Below are positions 49,499-62,093 of a stretch of 64,000 bases of DNA, piece by piece. Below the pieces are notes generated by a model that worked only from the letters and a program-made list of their open reading frames with translations, made no database searches and was not told the DNA's origin. The DNA comes from Aurifilum marmelostoma (lineage: Eukaryota; Ascomycota; Sordariomycetes; Diaporthales; Cryphonectriaceae): contig JAMXSV010000007.1 of NCBI GenBank assembly GCA_027559495.1, positions 868,001-932,000 on the forward strand, read 5' to 3'. The first letter of the stretch is position 1; each line of letters starts with the position of its first letter. The position numbers and the translations under genes were made by a program.

Positions 49499-51549
49499 GA
49501 TGCCAAGCTATGGGGCGACACCACGAAAAGGGGGCAGAAGGAGAGACACAGATGCGTTTCTGACCATCACGGCGTAGCTCCTGATTCGAAAAAGCGGAAC
49601 GGCGGAGGGAAACGTCCTCGTCGTACGAGGAGCTTAAGTGACGGACGGGAGGCGTTGTGCTTTTTGGTGAGAGAGGATTTGACCAAGAAGATGTGGAGAA
49701 TTTGAGATTTCTTCAGGAAATGAGGCCGGTAGGTTAAATCCCTAAAAGAGGCGAACGCCCAGGAAGAGAAGGGCGGATTACAGTTCAGAGGCATGCTAAT
49801 CAGCAGAGTTTGTTTCACGGACCTGGAAATACCACTCGCGGATCGAACCCCAGCAGGTATAATAATGAGGTGATTTTTGAGGCAAAACACTACGGACAGT
49901 GGTAAGCTCCAGCCGGCCACCACCCCCCCCCCCTCCCTCCCTCTCGGGGCTAGGATCTCGTCCCAAGTATTATTGGTTGCATGAGACAGAAACCTACGTA
50001 ATTTTTCTTTTTTCTTTTTTAAAAAGAATATCCCCCGTATGGATTTTCATGGCGGTTGCCCTAATGCAGATATATGTCGGTGGTCGTATCTACGCTAGAG
50101 ATGAACCATTCAACGCACACCGACACAAGTCAGCTGCGCGCCATGGGGCCATGCTGGCCGTAACCTCGGACTGGGAAAGGCAAACCTTATCCACCAGCCC
50201 GTCGCCGTATCACCGCCAGAGCAGCACTCACCGAGACACCAGGTCTGCAGCTACATGACTCGGATCCGGAACAATTAAGAAAGCAACGCTCGTGCTTTTC
50301 TTATGCGAGAGCCGGGTTTTCACACGGGAGAAAAAGATCCGGGCACGGTTTTTTCTGTTATGCTTTCCCGGCATGAATACGACACGCAATGCCAGATCCG
50401 AGTTCAGGCGTGGTCCGCCAGTGAGATCAGGTAAATCAATAGTCGGTCCAGCCGGTCATTATGCTCAATAAATAACTAACCCCCGAGTATTTTGGAAATT
50501 GCGATCCTACCCCTTGAGATTCGCCCTAAACGCCGAACGGATTATTGTCCTCTTTGATGAATGAATCTCAGTTTTCCTTGGTATATAGAAATAGAGAGTT
50601 GGACGTTGAGACTTTGGTATCTGGAGAAGAGCAGAGGAGCCGACGACGTGTTGTGTGATTAGATCTATAGCAGGAAATTTGCAATTGGTCGACTTGCGGA
50701 AATTGAAAATATCAAGGCAATTAATTATCTCAAGAATGAATGTTTGATTCGAAATATCTATTATAAGGGTGAGGCCCTAAAAGTTTTGGTAAGAATCGGC
50801 TGTATAGGAATCCATAATGTTTCTAGACACTCAATATCAAAGTATCGCGCAAAAGCGATCGCCAGTGCGTATACTGGCTAGGACCCTTACATCTCGTCAT
50901 ACAAAGTCCAAAACTATGCAGCTTGATGTTTGTTTTCTAGATCTTTCATAAGCCCAATCTCACTGTGTTAGAGTTGAGAACATCTGAATAAGTTACAGAC
51001 ATACTAGTCTTTGCTCCTCTTCGTCAAGTCAATTATTACCTTGCATTAAGGATTGGCTCAGGAGGCCTTCGGGGCCCCGAATAGCCTTCGAGCTGTATGA
51101 ACCGTCCGGTTCCACATCGGGTTTCAAGTAATTATGGTGGTCTAGCTCACCGGGCGAGGGCTACGATGAGGATCTCCAAACTCTAGGAGGCGGTGGCTCA
51201 TCAAAACGCATCGGGATATCTCTTGGACGCATGATGAAAGGTGATTGAGAAGATGAATGAAATCTTCCGAAAAACTTTTGGATTCTCGAAATGCCGATCC
51301 ACCTAGGTGGTGATATTTCTAGAAAACAATCGGAAATGTTCGGTTCAGGACTACATTTGACGATGCACTCATCATTGACCACCTGAGCAGACGTTCGTGG
51401 TTGCCAACACCCCTCTTCTTTCTTCTTTCCTTTTCGTCTCGGTCGATTCTCGCCATTGATTCGTGTTAAAGATCTTTCCTGATCCAAGAAAAGAGATATA
51501 TTGCCGCTGAATCTACCCAAGGTCGAGAGCGCCGCATTCGATTTATAGC
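49499..51549. other. Intergenic region, partly AT-rich
   Basis: A C-run (about 49921-49933) and an AT-richer block (about 50450-51050) are present. A minus-strand frame of 140 codons at 51161-51583 overlaps the beginning of the NACHT relic and has no family likeness. No intact gene supported. Confidence 0.45.
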
Positions 51550-53200
51550 AATACCAGCATGATGCGGAATGCTTTCCTGACACAAGAGTGGACGTGCTCC
51601 ATAAAGAACAAGGAGGCCCGGTTCACGAGTAGGGACCATTCGTCAGTCCCTTTGGCTTACGAGCATGGCATGGACTCAAAGCAGCACGATATTTAGGGCT
51701 CTGTGAGACTTCTAGGCGGAGCACAGATTATGATGGCCGGCTCTTGAAGCCCCGGGGAAGTAGTCTCTACTTCAAGGAAGGCATCCCGATCGCAATGGTG
51801 CTGCCAAACTCATCCCCCTCATCAATTTGCCAGCTTGTTCGCTCTGGTATCGTACAAGGACTGAAAAACCCCCTGATTGGAGAGGCTCTCAAGAGCAACT
51901 CTGCCATAACAAGTAAGATATCAGGAACCAGCAGTGCACATTTGTCACAGATCTTGGCTGAGGTTGTCAATCACTGGACCACAAGACTTGTTTCCGTGGT
52001 AAATGCGATCTAAAAGTGCGAAAATCAGACCGACGACGAAGCTATCATCTGAGGCCTCAGAACATATTAAACGAATTCCAGGCATTACGCTGCATTCGCT
52101 CCTAATAAAGTTGCCGAGAATGTCTTCTTCAGCGCGCCTTCCAGTGGGCGTCTTAGCACAACTAGGAATATGCGATAGCTAAAAGGAGTGACCACTTCCA
52201 GCTGACTGGAAATGGCTAGGGCCTAATTACTGTGTATAGCTGCGTAACAGTCGGGCTCACACAAGGAAGATGTGGTCTTGCACGAAATACCACACGCCAT
52301 CATCACACACGATATCCAGATGTTCCTAGCGGCTAGGTTGGAAAATTTGAGGGTTAGTCACAAACTGCGAGATGGCTGGCCGGGCCAAGTGAAAATGGAT
52401 CTCCTCTGTGGACAATGGCCAGCCTCCTTTCATGTAGAAAGCCACTTTTTGCAGAGCTTCGGCAGTTTTCACGAGCACACTAAGCCTGCAAGCCCGGTTG
52501 GACAAACTTTTGAGCGGGCGTCCCCAATTTTGTAATACTCATCTGTGGAAAGGACATATAGGCCGATACTCGACCACATCGTTGTTGAGATCAAAGAAGA
52601 AGCCGGAGAGGTTGGACGCGATTCCCACGCTTTGACAGACGAATTCCCGAGGACTTCACGAAGGTCATCGGCACCATCGCTCATCTAGCTGATTGTCCTT
52701 CCGTCGCAGGGCTAGGGAAACTTCTGGACCTTCTAAAGGGCCATATTCAGAGCTGTCTCCAGCGTCTTCATTCTTCTATGCCTAAAGAGAATTATCAACC
52801 CATTCGGTTCGTTCACCTGTCTATCCGCGACTTACCCACACAGCATGATCGCAGAGCGAATACTGCGACGAGTTCGAGTGTCACAGATGGTTCGAACAAC
52901 GCTATCATTGTGTAATGATGACGACAGGGTACCTGAAGAGGGACATCTGTGATCCCAAGAGCAAGGCCGTCGGGGCAGCTGACATCCAATGGACTCTAAA
53001 TTAAGCAAACTCTTTCGTGCGAGACACAATACGCTTGTCGTCATAGGGTCTGTTACTCGACTTAAACGTGCAAGAATGGAACATTGGGTGAGCTAGAGCT
53101 CGATGCTTGTGGTTTCTTGCGAAGATATTTCCTTCACTGGCTAGAAACCTTGTTACCATTGGATGACCGGTGGGAAAATTATGTTGGGACCTAAAGTGTA
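51550..53200 (+). pseudogene. Decayed NACHT/NLR-type gene
   Basis: Fragments in the same order as a fungal NACHT protein occur in different plus-strand frames, broken by stops: ECFPDTRVDVLHKEQ near 51560-51605 (the conserved segment just before the P-loop), SSLYFKEGIPIAM then ICQLVRSGIVQGLKNPLI (about 51759-51890), LHEIPHAIITHDIQMFLAAR (from about 52275), YRPILDHIVVEIKEE (about 52556-52600), VIGTIAHLADCPSVAGLGKL then PIRFVHLSIRDLP (about 52658-52840), and LDACGFLRRYFLHWLETLLP (about 53110-53170). The P-loop segment itself is missing between the first two pieces. NACHT NLRs act in fungal non-self recognition; this copy is dead. I rely on family resemblance, not an alignment. Confidence 0.72.
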
Positions 53201-53828
53201 TTTAGGTGCGGGCTGGTCTCAGCGATGGAATCAGCCTATGATCAACTGAGCGGCCCTTTGTCTGATATGGACGATGTTCAGCAGGCGCCTGCTGAGGGCC
53301 ACTCAAGAAGCTGCGTATGCCATTCGCCATATTCAGATGGAACAGCATGGTGAATAGTTTCTGTTTATTGAGCCAGATCACTATGTTGAATTTACTGATG
53401 CCATGTGTGAGTGAGTGGCTAGATGGAGGGTTGGACATGAGAGCCGTGTGTCAAGATTTAATGATTGGAAATGTATATTCGTAGAACTAATAATGCTTTG
53501 GTATCTCTGAATGTAGTAGTCTAAGGTAACCTTATCTGACCATGAAGAACGGGAAAATTGAAACGCTTTACTACAGCACTCAAGCTCGTCAGGCGTTCAG
53601 TGATTTCATATGACCTCGTGTCCAGATGCCGTACCTACACGCTTGCAGGTCAATTCGAAAAACGGCTGAATGATGGGGACTCGTCCGACCGCACTGGCGC
53701 GTATCTCCTTCGCGTCTCAGGCACTGGTATCACCAGTGTATAATGAGGTTGGCAAACAAAGAAAACTGGCATCGTGTGATCATCCAGTGAAAATCAACAA
53801 ACACCATCCTGTCTCATCATCATCATCA
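53201..53828. other. Intergenic region with TCA microsatellite
   Basis: May hold further remnants of the NACHT gene, but none that I can assign. A TCA trinucleotide repeat lies at about 53815-53832, at the 3' end of the next gene. Confidence 0.4.
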
Positions 53829-55614
53829 TCATACACGACCATCGCCTCTGGTCTTGTACACACTGATATGTCCATCCTCATGAGGGACAAACTGGTAGAC
53901 GCTCACGATATTATTTTTCGGCAACGAAGCGCGCTCCTCGCTGCCCTCCGCCACGGACCACGAGCCCAGCACCGAGTCGGATCGTATCGTCGGCAGCGGC
54001 TTGTTCAAGTCCGGCGGTTGTGCCAGCAGCGACGCCCGGGGCCCGAGTATCGACGTTGAGGTGGTAGACATGCTCGTAGGCGTGTCAGACCGCAGCTGCG
54101 AGGTGCGGAGGTGCTGGCCCCCGCTCGCGTCCTGCAGGACCGAGAAGGTCCGCAGGGTAGACTGTGTCCGCGGCGGGCGCGTCGGCGTTGGCATGCCTGG
54201 CATAGGGACTTGTCCTCTCATCTGCATCACCAGCGGCGACGAGGAGGACCCGGCCGTGCTGGGACCCGAGGAGTCGAGGGAGCCTCGGTATGTGACGTGC
54301 CAGAAGTCTGGGTCGAGAGCTTCCTGCGACATGGCTTTTTCTACTGCTGCTGCGAGACCGGAGTGTGAGTTGCGGGACAGCCAGGAGCCTGAGATTCCGA
54401 GGACTTGAGGGAGATAGCGAGCGAAGAATGGTTTGATGGAAGGAATCGAAGCGCAGATCTGGATACAGAGAAAATATGGGGAGAAGTCGTTAGCAAGATC
54501 GAAGCTCATCAACAGAAACATGGGCTGATGGGTTGAAAACATTCTGAGACTTACAATGCCGATGTGGAGCTCAAGCGCACTGGCGATGAGGACGGGGATA
54601 GAATTCCACGTCAGATCTTTGTTGGGGTCGTCGTAGGACATGAAGGTGACCGCCGTTCTCACACCCCCAGCAGCCGTGACAAAAACACCGCCGGCAAACA
54701 GACTGCTGACGATGACCTGCTGCTTGCGGGGCAGCTTGAGACGACGGACGTACGGGATAGGAATGATGACAATGATGAAGTCGGTAATTGTGTTGATGCA
54801 TCCGGCAGCGAGCAGATGCTTGGGCTGGTTGATACACATCTGTGGTTCAACAGACAATGTCCAGTAGGCTGAGATGGGGCTGTGGTCGTCTCAGTTAGCT
54901 TTGGCCTTCCACAATACTTTGAAATATAGGAAGCAATGTCCGACTTGCCTGCACTGGAAGGTGACGAGTATGAAGAAGATAAGACCGTCAAGGCTGACGA
55001 AAACGGCGACAGCGATCACTATGTACCTGTACCGGCTATTATCGACAGACACAACCCTGTAGATCAGTGACAGCATCGAGAGCTTTGTCAAGGTCGTCGA
55101 GAGGTCGAACAACAACTGTGAGGCCAGGCTGCTCAAGGTTCAGTATAATGCTGGCAACAGCGAAGTTTCTCAGCCAAGATGGGCCTGAGCAATCACAAGA
55201 TGCTCACCTTAATTGTAAGCCCGGCGTGACAAAGTCGAGCGGAACGTCCCAGACATGTCTACCCCAGCCAAAGTCTACCTGTGCCACGAAGGAGATACTA
55301 GCAAAAGCGGCGGTTGGGACCTAATTATTCGTTGTCAATTTTATCGTACATACAACTTAGGAGTGGACAGGACGGCAGGTCAGCAGCCTTACGTAGGCCA
55401 GCAATATAAGCACATCATCTAGTCCAAAGCCTTTTGATATTCGCAGACGAGTATAGATACGGATGGCGAGGAGTGCTGTGACCAGGAAGAGCAGGACAGA
55501 GATGATGATTATGGCCGTAGGCCCTCTTGTTACCGGGTTGGTGTAATTTGCTGCAGGCCAGTGACTGATGACAGAAGCTGAAGGAATTTGCATGTTGAAA
55601 TGGTAGCTTATCAT
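53829..55614 (-). CDS. SAT4/PTH11-like (rhodopsin-domain) integral membrane protein
   Basis: Five exons, 55614-55393, 55320-55208, 55131-54949, 54879-54555 and 54458-53829, join in phase to 490 aa. Seven hydrophobic segments are visible, including AIIIISVLLFLVTALLAIRI, YIVIAVAVFVSLDGLIFFIL, FIIVIIPIPYVRRL and VIVSSLFAGGVFVTAAGGVR. The signature pieces of the fungal SAT4/rhodopsin-domain family are present: RIYTRLRISKGFGLDDVLIL, FGWGRHVWD, FQCSPISAYWTL, and INTITDFIIVIIPIP. The C-terminal tail (about 200 residues) is Ser/Thr/Pro-rich and probably cytoplasmic. The third intron uses a GC donor. The fourth (96 bp) has no stop and is a multiple of three, so retention would leave an open frame. Start at 55614; Met at 55596 is also possible. 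Ligand unknown. Confidence 0.9.
54880..54948 (-). other. GC-AG intron in the SAT4-like gene
   Basis: The donor reads CAG followed by GCAAGT and the acceptor is CCACAG. This join gives FQCSPISAYW in frame; no GT donor nearby does so. Confidence 0.8.
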
Positions 55615-58275
55615 CTAATCACCGCTGGTGATGATGGCTAAACTTTTGATCTCTGAGTTGAACATGGAATGGCGATGGTTCGAAGAGGAAACGGAAGAGA
55701 GAGAGAGAGAGAGAAAGAGACACAGAGAGAGGGAGAAGAGATGAAGAGAGGACAAGGCGAGTGTTCAAAAGAGAAATGCTACGGTAGATGGGTTGAAAGA
55801 AAACCACCTTGACGTCTGATCTCGTGATATCTCCATGTACGGGGCAAGTTTCGGAAAAGCCCAAGAGACTATGAGCCTATGCAGCCCGCTCCGTTCGAAC
55901 CTCCCTCGGCGTCTATGTATGACAAGACAAAGCAGATAATGGCATTCTAGTATTCGATATTCATGGTCCATGGAGCATCAGACGCCCCGCAGCGTCTCGA
56001 CAAAGAGTGCAATCAGACCTCTCTTGACAGGGACATTAGAAGATGAGATGAGGCCGCTGAAGCCGCTACTGCATCCAGAGGTGATGTACCGTTTTCCGAT
56101 GACAATGGCACGGACTTGCGCCAATGTGGCTCATACACATGCGAACAGCACTGATGGCACGCTTGCCGGGGGGTCGAGCCTTCGTTCTTCAAGTCCAGAG
56201 GGGGGAACTTGCAGATCAACTCAGCCTTGGTGGGCATAGTGAAGTGACGTGTAAGTGTAGCAGTGCATAGTCACAATCTTTGCGTGATAAGAAGTACCGT
56301 GGATGGCCTCAGACATCGGATGAGAGAGAGGTGTGCCACAGCACACATTTGTGGACAAGATGTTGGACGTCGAGACAAGGTGTTTGAGAAGTGACAAGTC
56401 GATGGCCAGTGCCACGCCATCAGTCGAGTAGAGGCAGAGAAGACAGGCCCGCTAAGCGATGTTGAGACGGGCATCGAAGCGACGTTTTGGAACATGAGCA
56501 GATGGGTGAGCCTCTGAGAAGGAGAGACGAGAAGCAACGAATGTCTGCTCAGCACGTCAGTCATGCCTGACTCGCCGACAAGGTGGCAACTCAAGCTTCC
56601 GAGGAGTAGTTGGCACGCTGGTCCGGGGGGAAAGGCTCTCGAGCGTTTCAACGCACAGATGCAGTTCGCGGCACGACCCCTGGTCGTGTCACATCGCCCG
56701 CGGACTTGTTCGCCGGCAGCGGCCATTAGCTGCTCCATCTGTTCGCACTGGCCTGTTGTCTTGCAAGATGGAAGGTAATTTGCTTGCAAGCGCTTGGGCT
56801 TTTTGTGAGACATTGCTCGTCGACAGAGCCACAGGAAGACCACGGAGAATGCTGCTGCTTGTAGAAATCTTGGCTCGACCAACAAGCTTATCTACAGTAA
56901 GTGTTGGATGTAGATCTCTGGCCTTTGGGGATCGAGACGGGAATTATTACCACATGTAGCTCTCCGGGATACTGTAAGTGGAAGTGTAGGTGTATGGGCT
57001 GTTGCGTGCTTCTGTCGTGGCTACTTGGATAGAGGAGGAAGAGGTTGCTGGTGTTGATGCTGCAGCTAGATAGTCCAGTCAACCCTAACCCTAGCACATT
57101 TTCTATCTATATTCTTGGTACTAAAAGGTGGTTTTACTTACAGCCCACAAGCTCACCCATGATTGTCTGCCACACAACAACACAACCAGATCAAACGTCG
57201 AGTCACCAGCATGATTGGCCAACAAGCAGACCACATCACTGTATAGTGTAAAGAGGACGGGAGAAAGAAGACCCTGTGGATCAACCCCGATCGGAAGGGA
57301 CCGAGATTGGCAAATCGACACGTCCTTTGCCCAAAAGTAGGACGTCGATGGATCCGGACACCGAGTTAATCAATTGAAGCACCTATCGCAACAACAGTAA
57401 CAACGATAGCTACTAGAGCAGCCTGAGCAGTTCGGCGGGTTATAAGATTCTCTTCATCCCATCCAGACTGGCCGACGAGACTCGTGACCAACCCAACGCC
57501 ACAAACATCTCATCATCTTTCTCTCGAGCAGTGCCAGAAGAACCTTCCGGAATCCAGGCGAGGCCCAAAAAGGGGATGGCAGCCCCACGTTTCAGGGTGT
57601 CCAGAGCTTGAGTAGCCAATCGCTGTCCTTGCTACGTTCTTTTTGACACGCTGGGTTTATCCTCAGCATTCCATCCCTCCCCCTCCTTCTTTCTCCCCTG
57701 ACAGTTCGCCTTGATGACCGACGGATTCTCCATCCGGTTGACGGCTGAGAAACATCAGTCCGGCAAAGGGCTTCAACTTGTCTTTTGCGGTAGTCTGCCC
57801 CGTGGACGAACCAGACTCTTCCCCAGGCTTCAGGGGTATGAAATTGACGTGGTGTCCTGTCACCTGCAGTGGCGAGAGTCCCTGACAGGATTCTATGTGA
57901 CCGGAAAACTTATTCCCGCAGCAGGTAGTATTGTGTCGATACTGTATGTGCTCACCCAGCTTCTTTCCCACTCCCCGGGCCGATGTTGTCATCACCTCCA
58001 GGTTATGTTGCAGCCAGGCGGTTTCTCCATAGCTCATGATATCCGTCGAGTATTCTACTGTAGCAGCATTACATATTGAACAATTATTTTCTAAAGTCCA
58101 TCCCACAGAAGCCCTCCTTCCCTTTCTTTCTGGAGGCATCGTCTGATATCATGACGAGCAGCCACCTCTAGTCCCATGTCTATCCTGCATTGTGATCGTG
58201 TGAACGCAGTGCCGGTTCGGTCTTACATCTATGATGTTATACAGTAGCATTTCTGCAGCGAAACCCTTGTCATGT
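55615..58275. other. Intergenic region with GA-rich and telomere-like motifs
   Basis: A GA-repeat (about 55692-55740) lies in the 5' leader of the SAT4-like gene. A short AACCCTAACCCTAGC motif lies at 57081-57095. Open frames of up to about 204 codons (56885-56271 minus) show no family likeness. No gene supported. Confidence 0.5.
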
Positions 58276-60208
58276 TCACGCGCTGGGTGTCATCGCAACA
58301 CCCAGCACTCTGGGCGTCACACTCACGACTTCATCTCCGGCCGTCGTGATCAGATACTCATCTAGACCCACACCTCCTATAGCACAGAACGATTCAGTTA
58401 TCAGCCGGTCAGAGTAACGTGGATTTGGGGAGAGGGGGGGGGAGAACACGCACCGTAGATGACGCTGTCTGCCTTGGCCCAGCTGATGCAATTCGACGAG
58501 AAGGCACCCGGGTCCGCCGCCTCCGGGATCACCTGGTACACGGCCCTCCACGCACTGGTCGTGGTCCCGTTCGATGTCGTCGTGGACAGGCCCGTCGGGT
58601 ACAGGCGGGCAGTCGTATTGGCGCCGAAGACCCCATCCAGCAAGGTAGCCATCACATCCGCCCCGCCAAAAGTGAACCCGGTCAGCAGCAGCCCGGGCTC
58701 GCCATCCACGACTTCGAGGGTGATGTTCGAAGCCGTCGCCGCGTCGGCATAGACGCCCTCGTACTTGGCCTTGGCCTCCTCACGCGCCGCATCCCGCGCG
58801 GCCACCACGAGCGTCGCCGCCAGCGTGTCCGCGAGGATCTCCACGTTGGTCTCGTACCCCGCGCCGGCCGTCAGCATGGTGAAGCCCACCTCGAGCTCCG
58901 GGACGAGAACAATGTAGGACGCGTAGACGCCCACGTCGCCGGACTTGGTCATCATCATGAGGTAGGGGCTTCCCGGGGCGCGCTGCAGCTCCCAGGGGGC
59001 GCCGACCATGGCGTCCGGGTTGGAGAGAAGCGACTGTGGTCTCATCCAGCGCCGTGTGACGGACGGGTCCAGCTGGGCGGAGCTGAGCATGGCCCTGCTT
59101 ATGGCGCGGATGTCGTTGATGCTGCTGTAGTAGCCGCCTGCAGGGGTCTCGTCGTGCAGGTCGGCGCTGAACCAGCTGGTGGTGGTGTCAAAGGGAGGAA
59201 TCACTGCGTTGGTGGTCGTGTTTGGCACGCCGTACGAGGTTGAGGTTAGGTTGAGGTCGCCGACGAGGTATTGGTCAAAGATGGCCTCCATGGTCTGACC
59301 TGTGATGTTCTGGACGGCGTAGGCCAGGATCTGGTATGCTGCGTTGGAATATATGGGGGTTTGGAACGAGGAAACGACGGGGTGCTGTGTTGGATAGTCA
59401 CTAAAGAATTCTGCGGATGGTGTCGGTCAGCCAATCAAGTATTGTTCTGTTTTGTTCTCTCTTGTCTACCCACACTCCTCATTGCATCTCATAGAGAAGA
59501 AGAATAACACATACGTGATCGGTTGCACGGGGTCATGATGTCCAAGGACAGAGAGCCACATGTAGAGTGATTATTGCCGCCCTGATTCGGAACCCCCAGC
59601 TGCTCCAGCATGGACGCCAGCTCGGGCGAGTACACGGCATCTCGACCAATGCCGGCCAGCTGGCTGGCCAGGGCGCCGATAGTGATAGAGTCCCAGTTCA
59701 CGTTGTCGACTGGATCCGACGAGTCTTGTGCCTGTGCGATCGCTTCAAGTTCGGGTACATACTTGGTGATGGGATCATTCCAGGACCCATCCCCGGCTGT
59801 GATGAGATACAGATAGACCGTCCACAGCTTCGACACGCTCCCGATCCGGTATATCGTGTCTGAGTTCACCGAATTCGTCCCAGTGTTGTTTTGGCTGAAC
59901 AGGGAGGGTGTATAGTGGTACGTGAACAACGGGTCATTCTCGTTGAGCGAGAAGAACTCCACCGAAAAGGCTGTCGTCTTGGTGTCCAGAGTACCAAAGT
60001 TAGAGGTTGCATTGGTCGTCCCATTCACAGTCCCTGACAGCTGCGTTCTGAGCGAGCTTGTGGCGGCCTGGAATGCATCGCTCGTGGAGAGACTGGTTGG
60101 TGCTGGGAAGTTCAGTCCATACAGAGGGCAAGGTTGGGTGTAGACGGCCGAGGCAGCAGAGACCGAGCTTGCGCCCATCACCAGAAGAAAGCTAGATGTT
60201 GAATGCAT
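58276..60208 (-). CDS. Secreted beta-lactamase-fold serine hydrolase (class C / PBP type)
   Basis: Exons 60208-59515, 59410-58454 and 58376-58276 join in phase to 583 aa. The start at 60208 is chosen because it puts a signal peptide at the N terminus (MHSTSSFLLVMGASSVSAAS); an upstream Met at 60232 is possible. Catalytic motifs of the beta-lactamase/penicillin-binding fold are visible: S-V-S-K (Ser124-Lys127 in YRIGSVSKLW) and Y-S-N (Tyr252-Asn254 in PIYSNAAYQI). Several NxT/S sites suggest N-glycosylation. The C-terminal part (about 400-583) is a beta-rich extension. Fungal members act as secreted esterases, peptidases or lactonases and some sit in biosynthetic clusters; no such cluster is evident here. 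Substrate unknown. Confidence 0.9.
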
Positions 60209-61240
60209 AATGACGTGTGACTGTATCTGCACCCTGTCGCCGATGTGTAGATTTCCATCTCCATCTGTGTGATATGGCTTCGTGCGTAGTTTTATACTCC
60301 ATTGATTCTTTCACAGTTCCCTCCCCACGGCCATGGATCAACCCACAGTTATGGATTTGATTCTGCGCCATCCTCCAAGTTTTCCCAGTCTTTCAGCAAC
60401 TGAGCCACAAATAATCCACTGGCATCCTCCTAGAGTGGACGACTTTCTCGCGAGGTTCAGGTGTAGAGTTGATGCCTGGCCTCGGACTCGGTCCACCAAT
60501 GTTGTGGAGTGGGTCCAGTGCGAGCGAGAAAGCGTACCTAGGAGGGTTTGAGCTGAGCGTCAGCCGCACTGGCCTTTACTGTAGAGCAGTAAGATTTTAG
60601 CCGTTGAGCAGCAAGGGCCAGGATCTCTTTTCTGTAGGATCTCAGCAGTTCCACACAGAATAGTATCTAAGTTCTGGCAAGTCTTGGTGGCGATCTCAAA
60701 AGCCTTGATTTTTAGTGCCCTGTAGTCGACGACCTCGCACTCGACATAGTGACTACAAAGCGATCAATTGCGTACATTGAAATGATCTGCTTCCTTCAGG
60801 AACGCCTAGATACGTGGCGTGGCCCCGAGAGCCGAGATGTGCTTGCTTGATCAACCTTGTGGGCTATATGATCTACTTCCTGCCTGCAACATGGGCCAGC
60901 CAACTTGTATGAAGGGGGCTCAGTGCCTGCAAAGCAGCAAAGATAGGATTAGACCTTACCTGAGGTGTATGCACAAGGGAGTTATTTTGGGAAACAACAT
61001 AATGTAACGAATATCTCGAGGCCGAGGTATTCAGAGTATCCCAACTACAAGACGGTCACGAGATTTTGGGTGGATGGGAAAAGGCGTTTGCAGGCTGAAA
61101 CAGCCTAGACTGTCGAGCTTCCTTGGTATTGTGAGTGTCTTGCTAGCTAGCTAGTAACGCTGCCAACATTTCCTGTGCCGCCTTCCTATTGTTGCAAAGA
61201 CGGGCATCAAGACTCGCTCAAACCATCTCTAACCCACCGC
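60209..61240. other. Intergenic region
   Basis: Between the promoter of the serine hydrolase gene and the 3' end of the L10a gene. Only short frames; no repeat or gene recognised apart from the TATA candidate. Confidence 0.45.
60290..60296 (-). promoter_or_regulatory. TATA-box candidate of the serine hydrolase gene
   Basis: The minus strand reads TATAAAA about 82 bases upstream of the ATG at 60208, flanked by GAG and CTACG. Position and sequence fit a TATA box. Confidence 0.5.
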
Positions 61241-62093
61241 TTAGTAGAGGCGCTTGGGAGGAGACATGGTAGCCTTGATGGTCAGGCTACCGACGTTCTG
61301 CCAGCCCTTCTTCAGCAGGGACACCAGGTAGTTGATGGCCAGCATGATGTTTCCGACCAGCTGCTCCTGGGTCATGCCGACGTTGCCGACGGCGACACCC
61401 ATGCACAGAACCTTCTTCAGCTGGAACTTGATGGTGGACTTGACCTCGGTGATCTTGTCGGACAGGTTGTCGGCGTGAGAGACAGGGGTGGGGAACTTGC
61501 CGGCTGTTGTGTTTGACTGTGTTAGCACAATGACAAATCCATTGCGGTGATTCTATAGTGACAATGATGATGATTTGAGGGGGGAAACATACCCTTGGAC
61601 AGACCAGGACCCAACAGACGGGGGATCTGCTTGATCAAGCTCTCGGAAGCGATGAAGGCATCGTACTTGCGAGCAAGCTTCTTGATGAGCTTCTTGTTCT
61701 TGTTCAGCTTCTTCAGGTCGTCCGAGGACATGGCGTCGACGCCACCGTGCTTGGCACGATCGATATCGTGCTGGTCACCCAGAATGCAGATGGCCATGTT
61801 GGGGCGGGGCACGGAGGGCAGCTTGACAGTGCCGGAGAAACGCTTGTCACGCTGGGGGTCATAGTTCTTCAGGCCGATCTGAAGCTCGACAGTCTCGAGG
61901 AAGTTGCGCTTCTTGGTCTCCAGAGCTATTGGGGGGGCACACCATTTGTCAGTACTGCAGGCCGACACCAGAGAAGACGGTGAGAGAATCGAGAGAATCT
62001 ACTCGGGGTGGTCGGCTGAGGGAGGGTTGACTGACAGTACTCAAGGAGCTCGGCGACGTTCTGGCGCACTCCGGCGACCGTGATCTTAGACAT
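61241..62093 (-). CDS. RPL10A: Ribosomal protein uL1 (L10a), 60S subunit
   Basis: Three exons, 62093-62036, 61925-61593 and 61503-61241, join in phase to 217 aa, the normal length for eukaryotic L10a. The start MSKITVAGVRQNVAELLEY and the segments ETKKRNFLETVELQIGLKNY, FSGTVKLPSVPRPNMAICIL, GPGLSKAGKFPTPVSHADNL and ending KATMSPPKRLY are diagnostic. The protein forms the L1 stalk of the large ribosomal subunit and handles deacylated tRNA at the exit site. The first intron falls after codon 19, as is common for fungal ribosomal genes. Codon use is strongly biased (C-ending), fitting high expression. Confidence 0.97.

Noticed and set aside
56271..56885. 204-codon minus-strand frame
   Set aside because: No recognisable family, no good ATG context and no neighbouring exon logic.
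58419..59243. 274-codon plus-strand open frame
   Set aside because: Antisense to the serine hydrolase gene, whose motifs and splice joins are clear.
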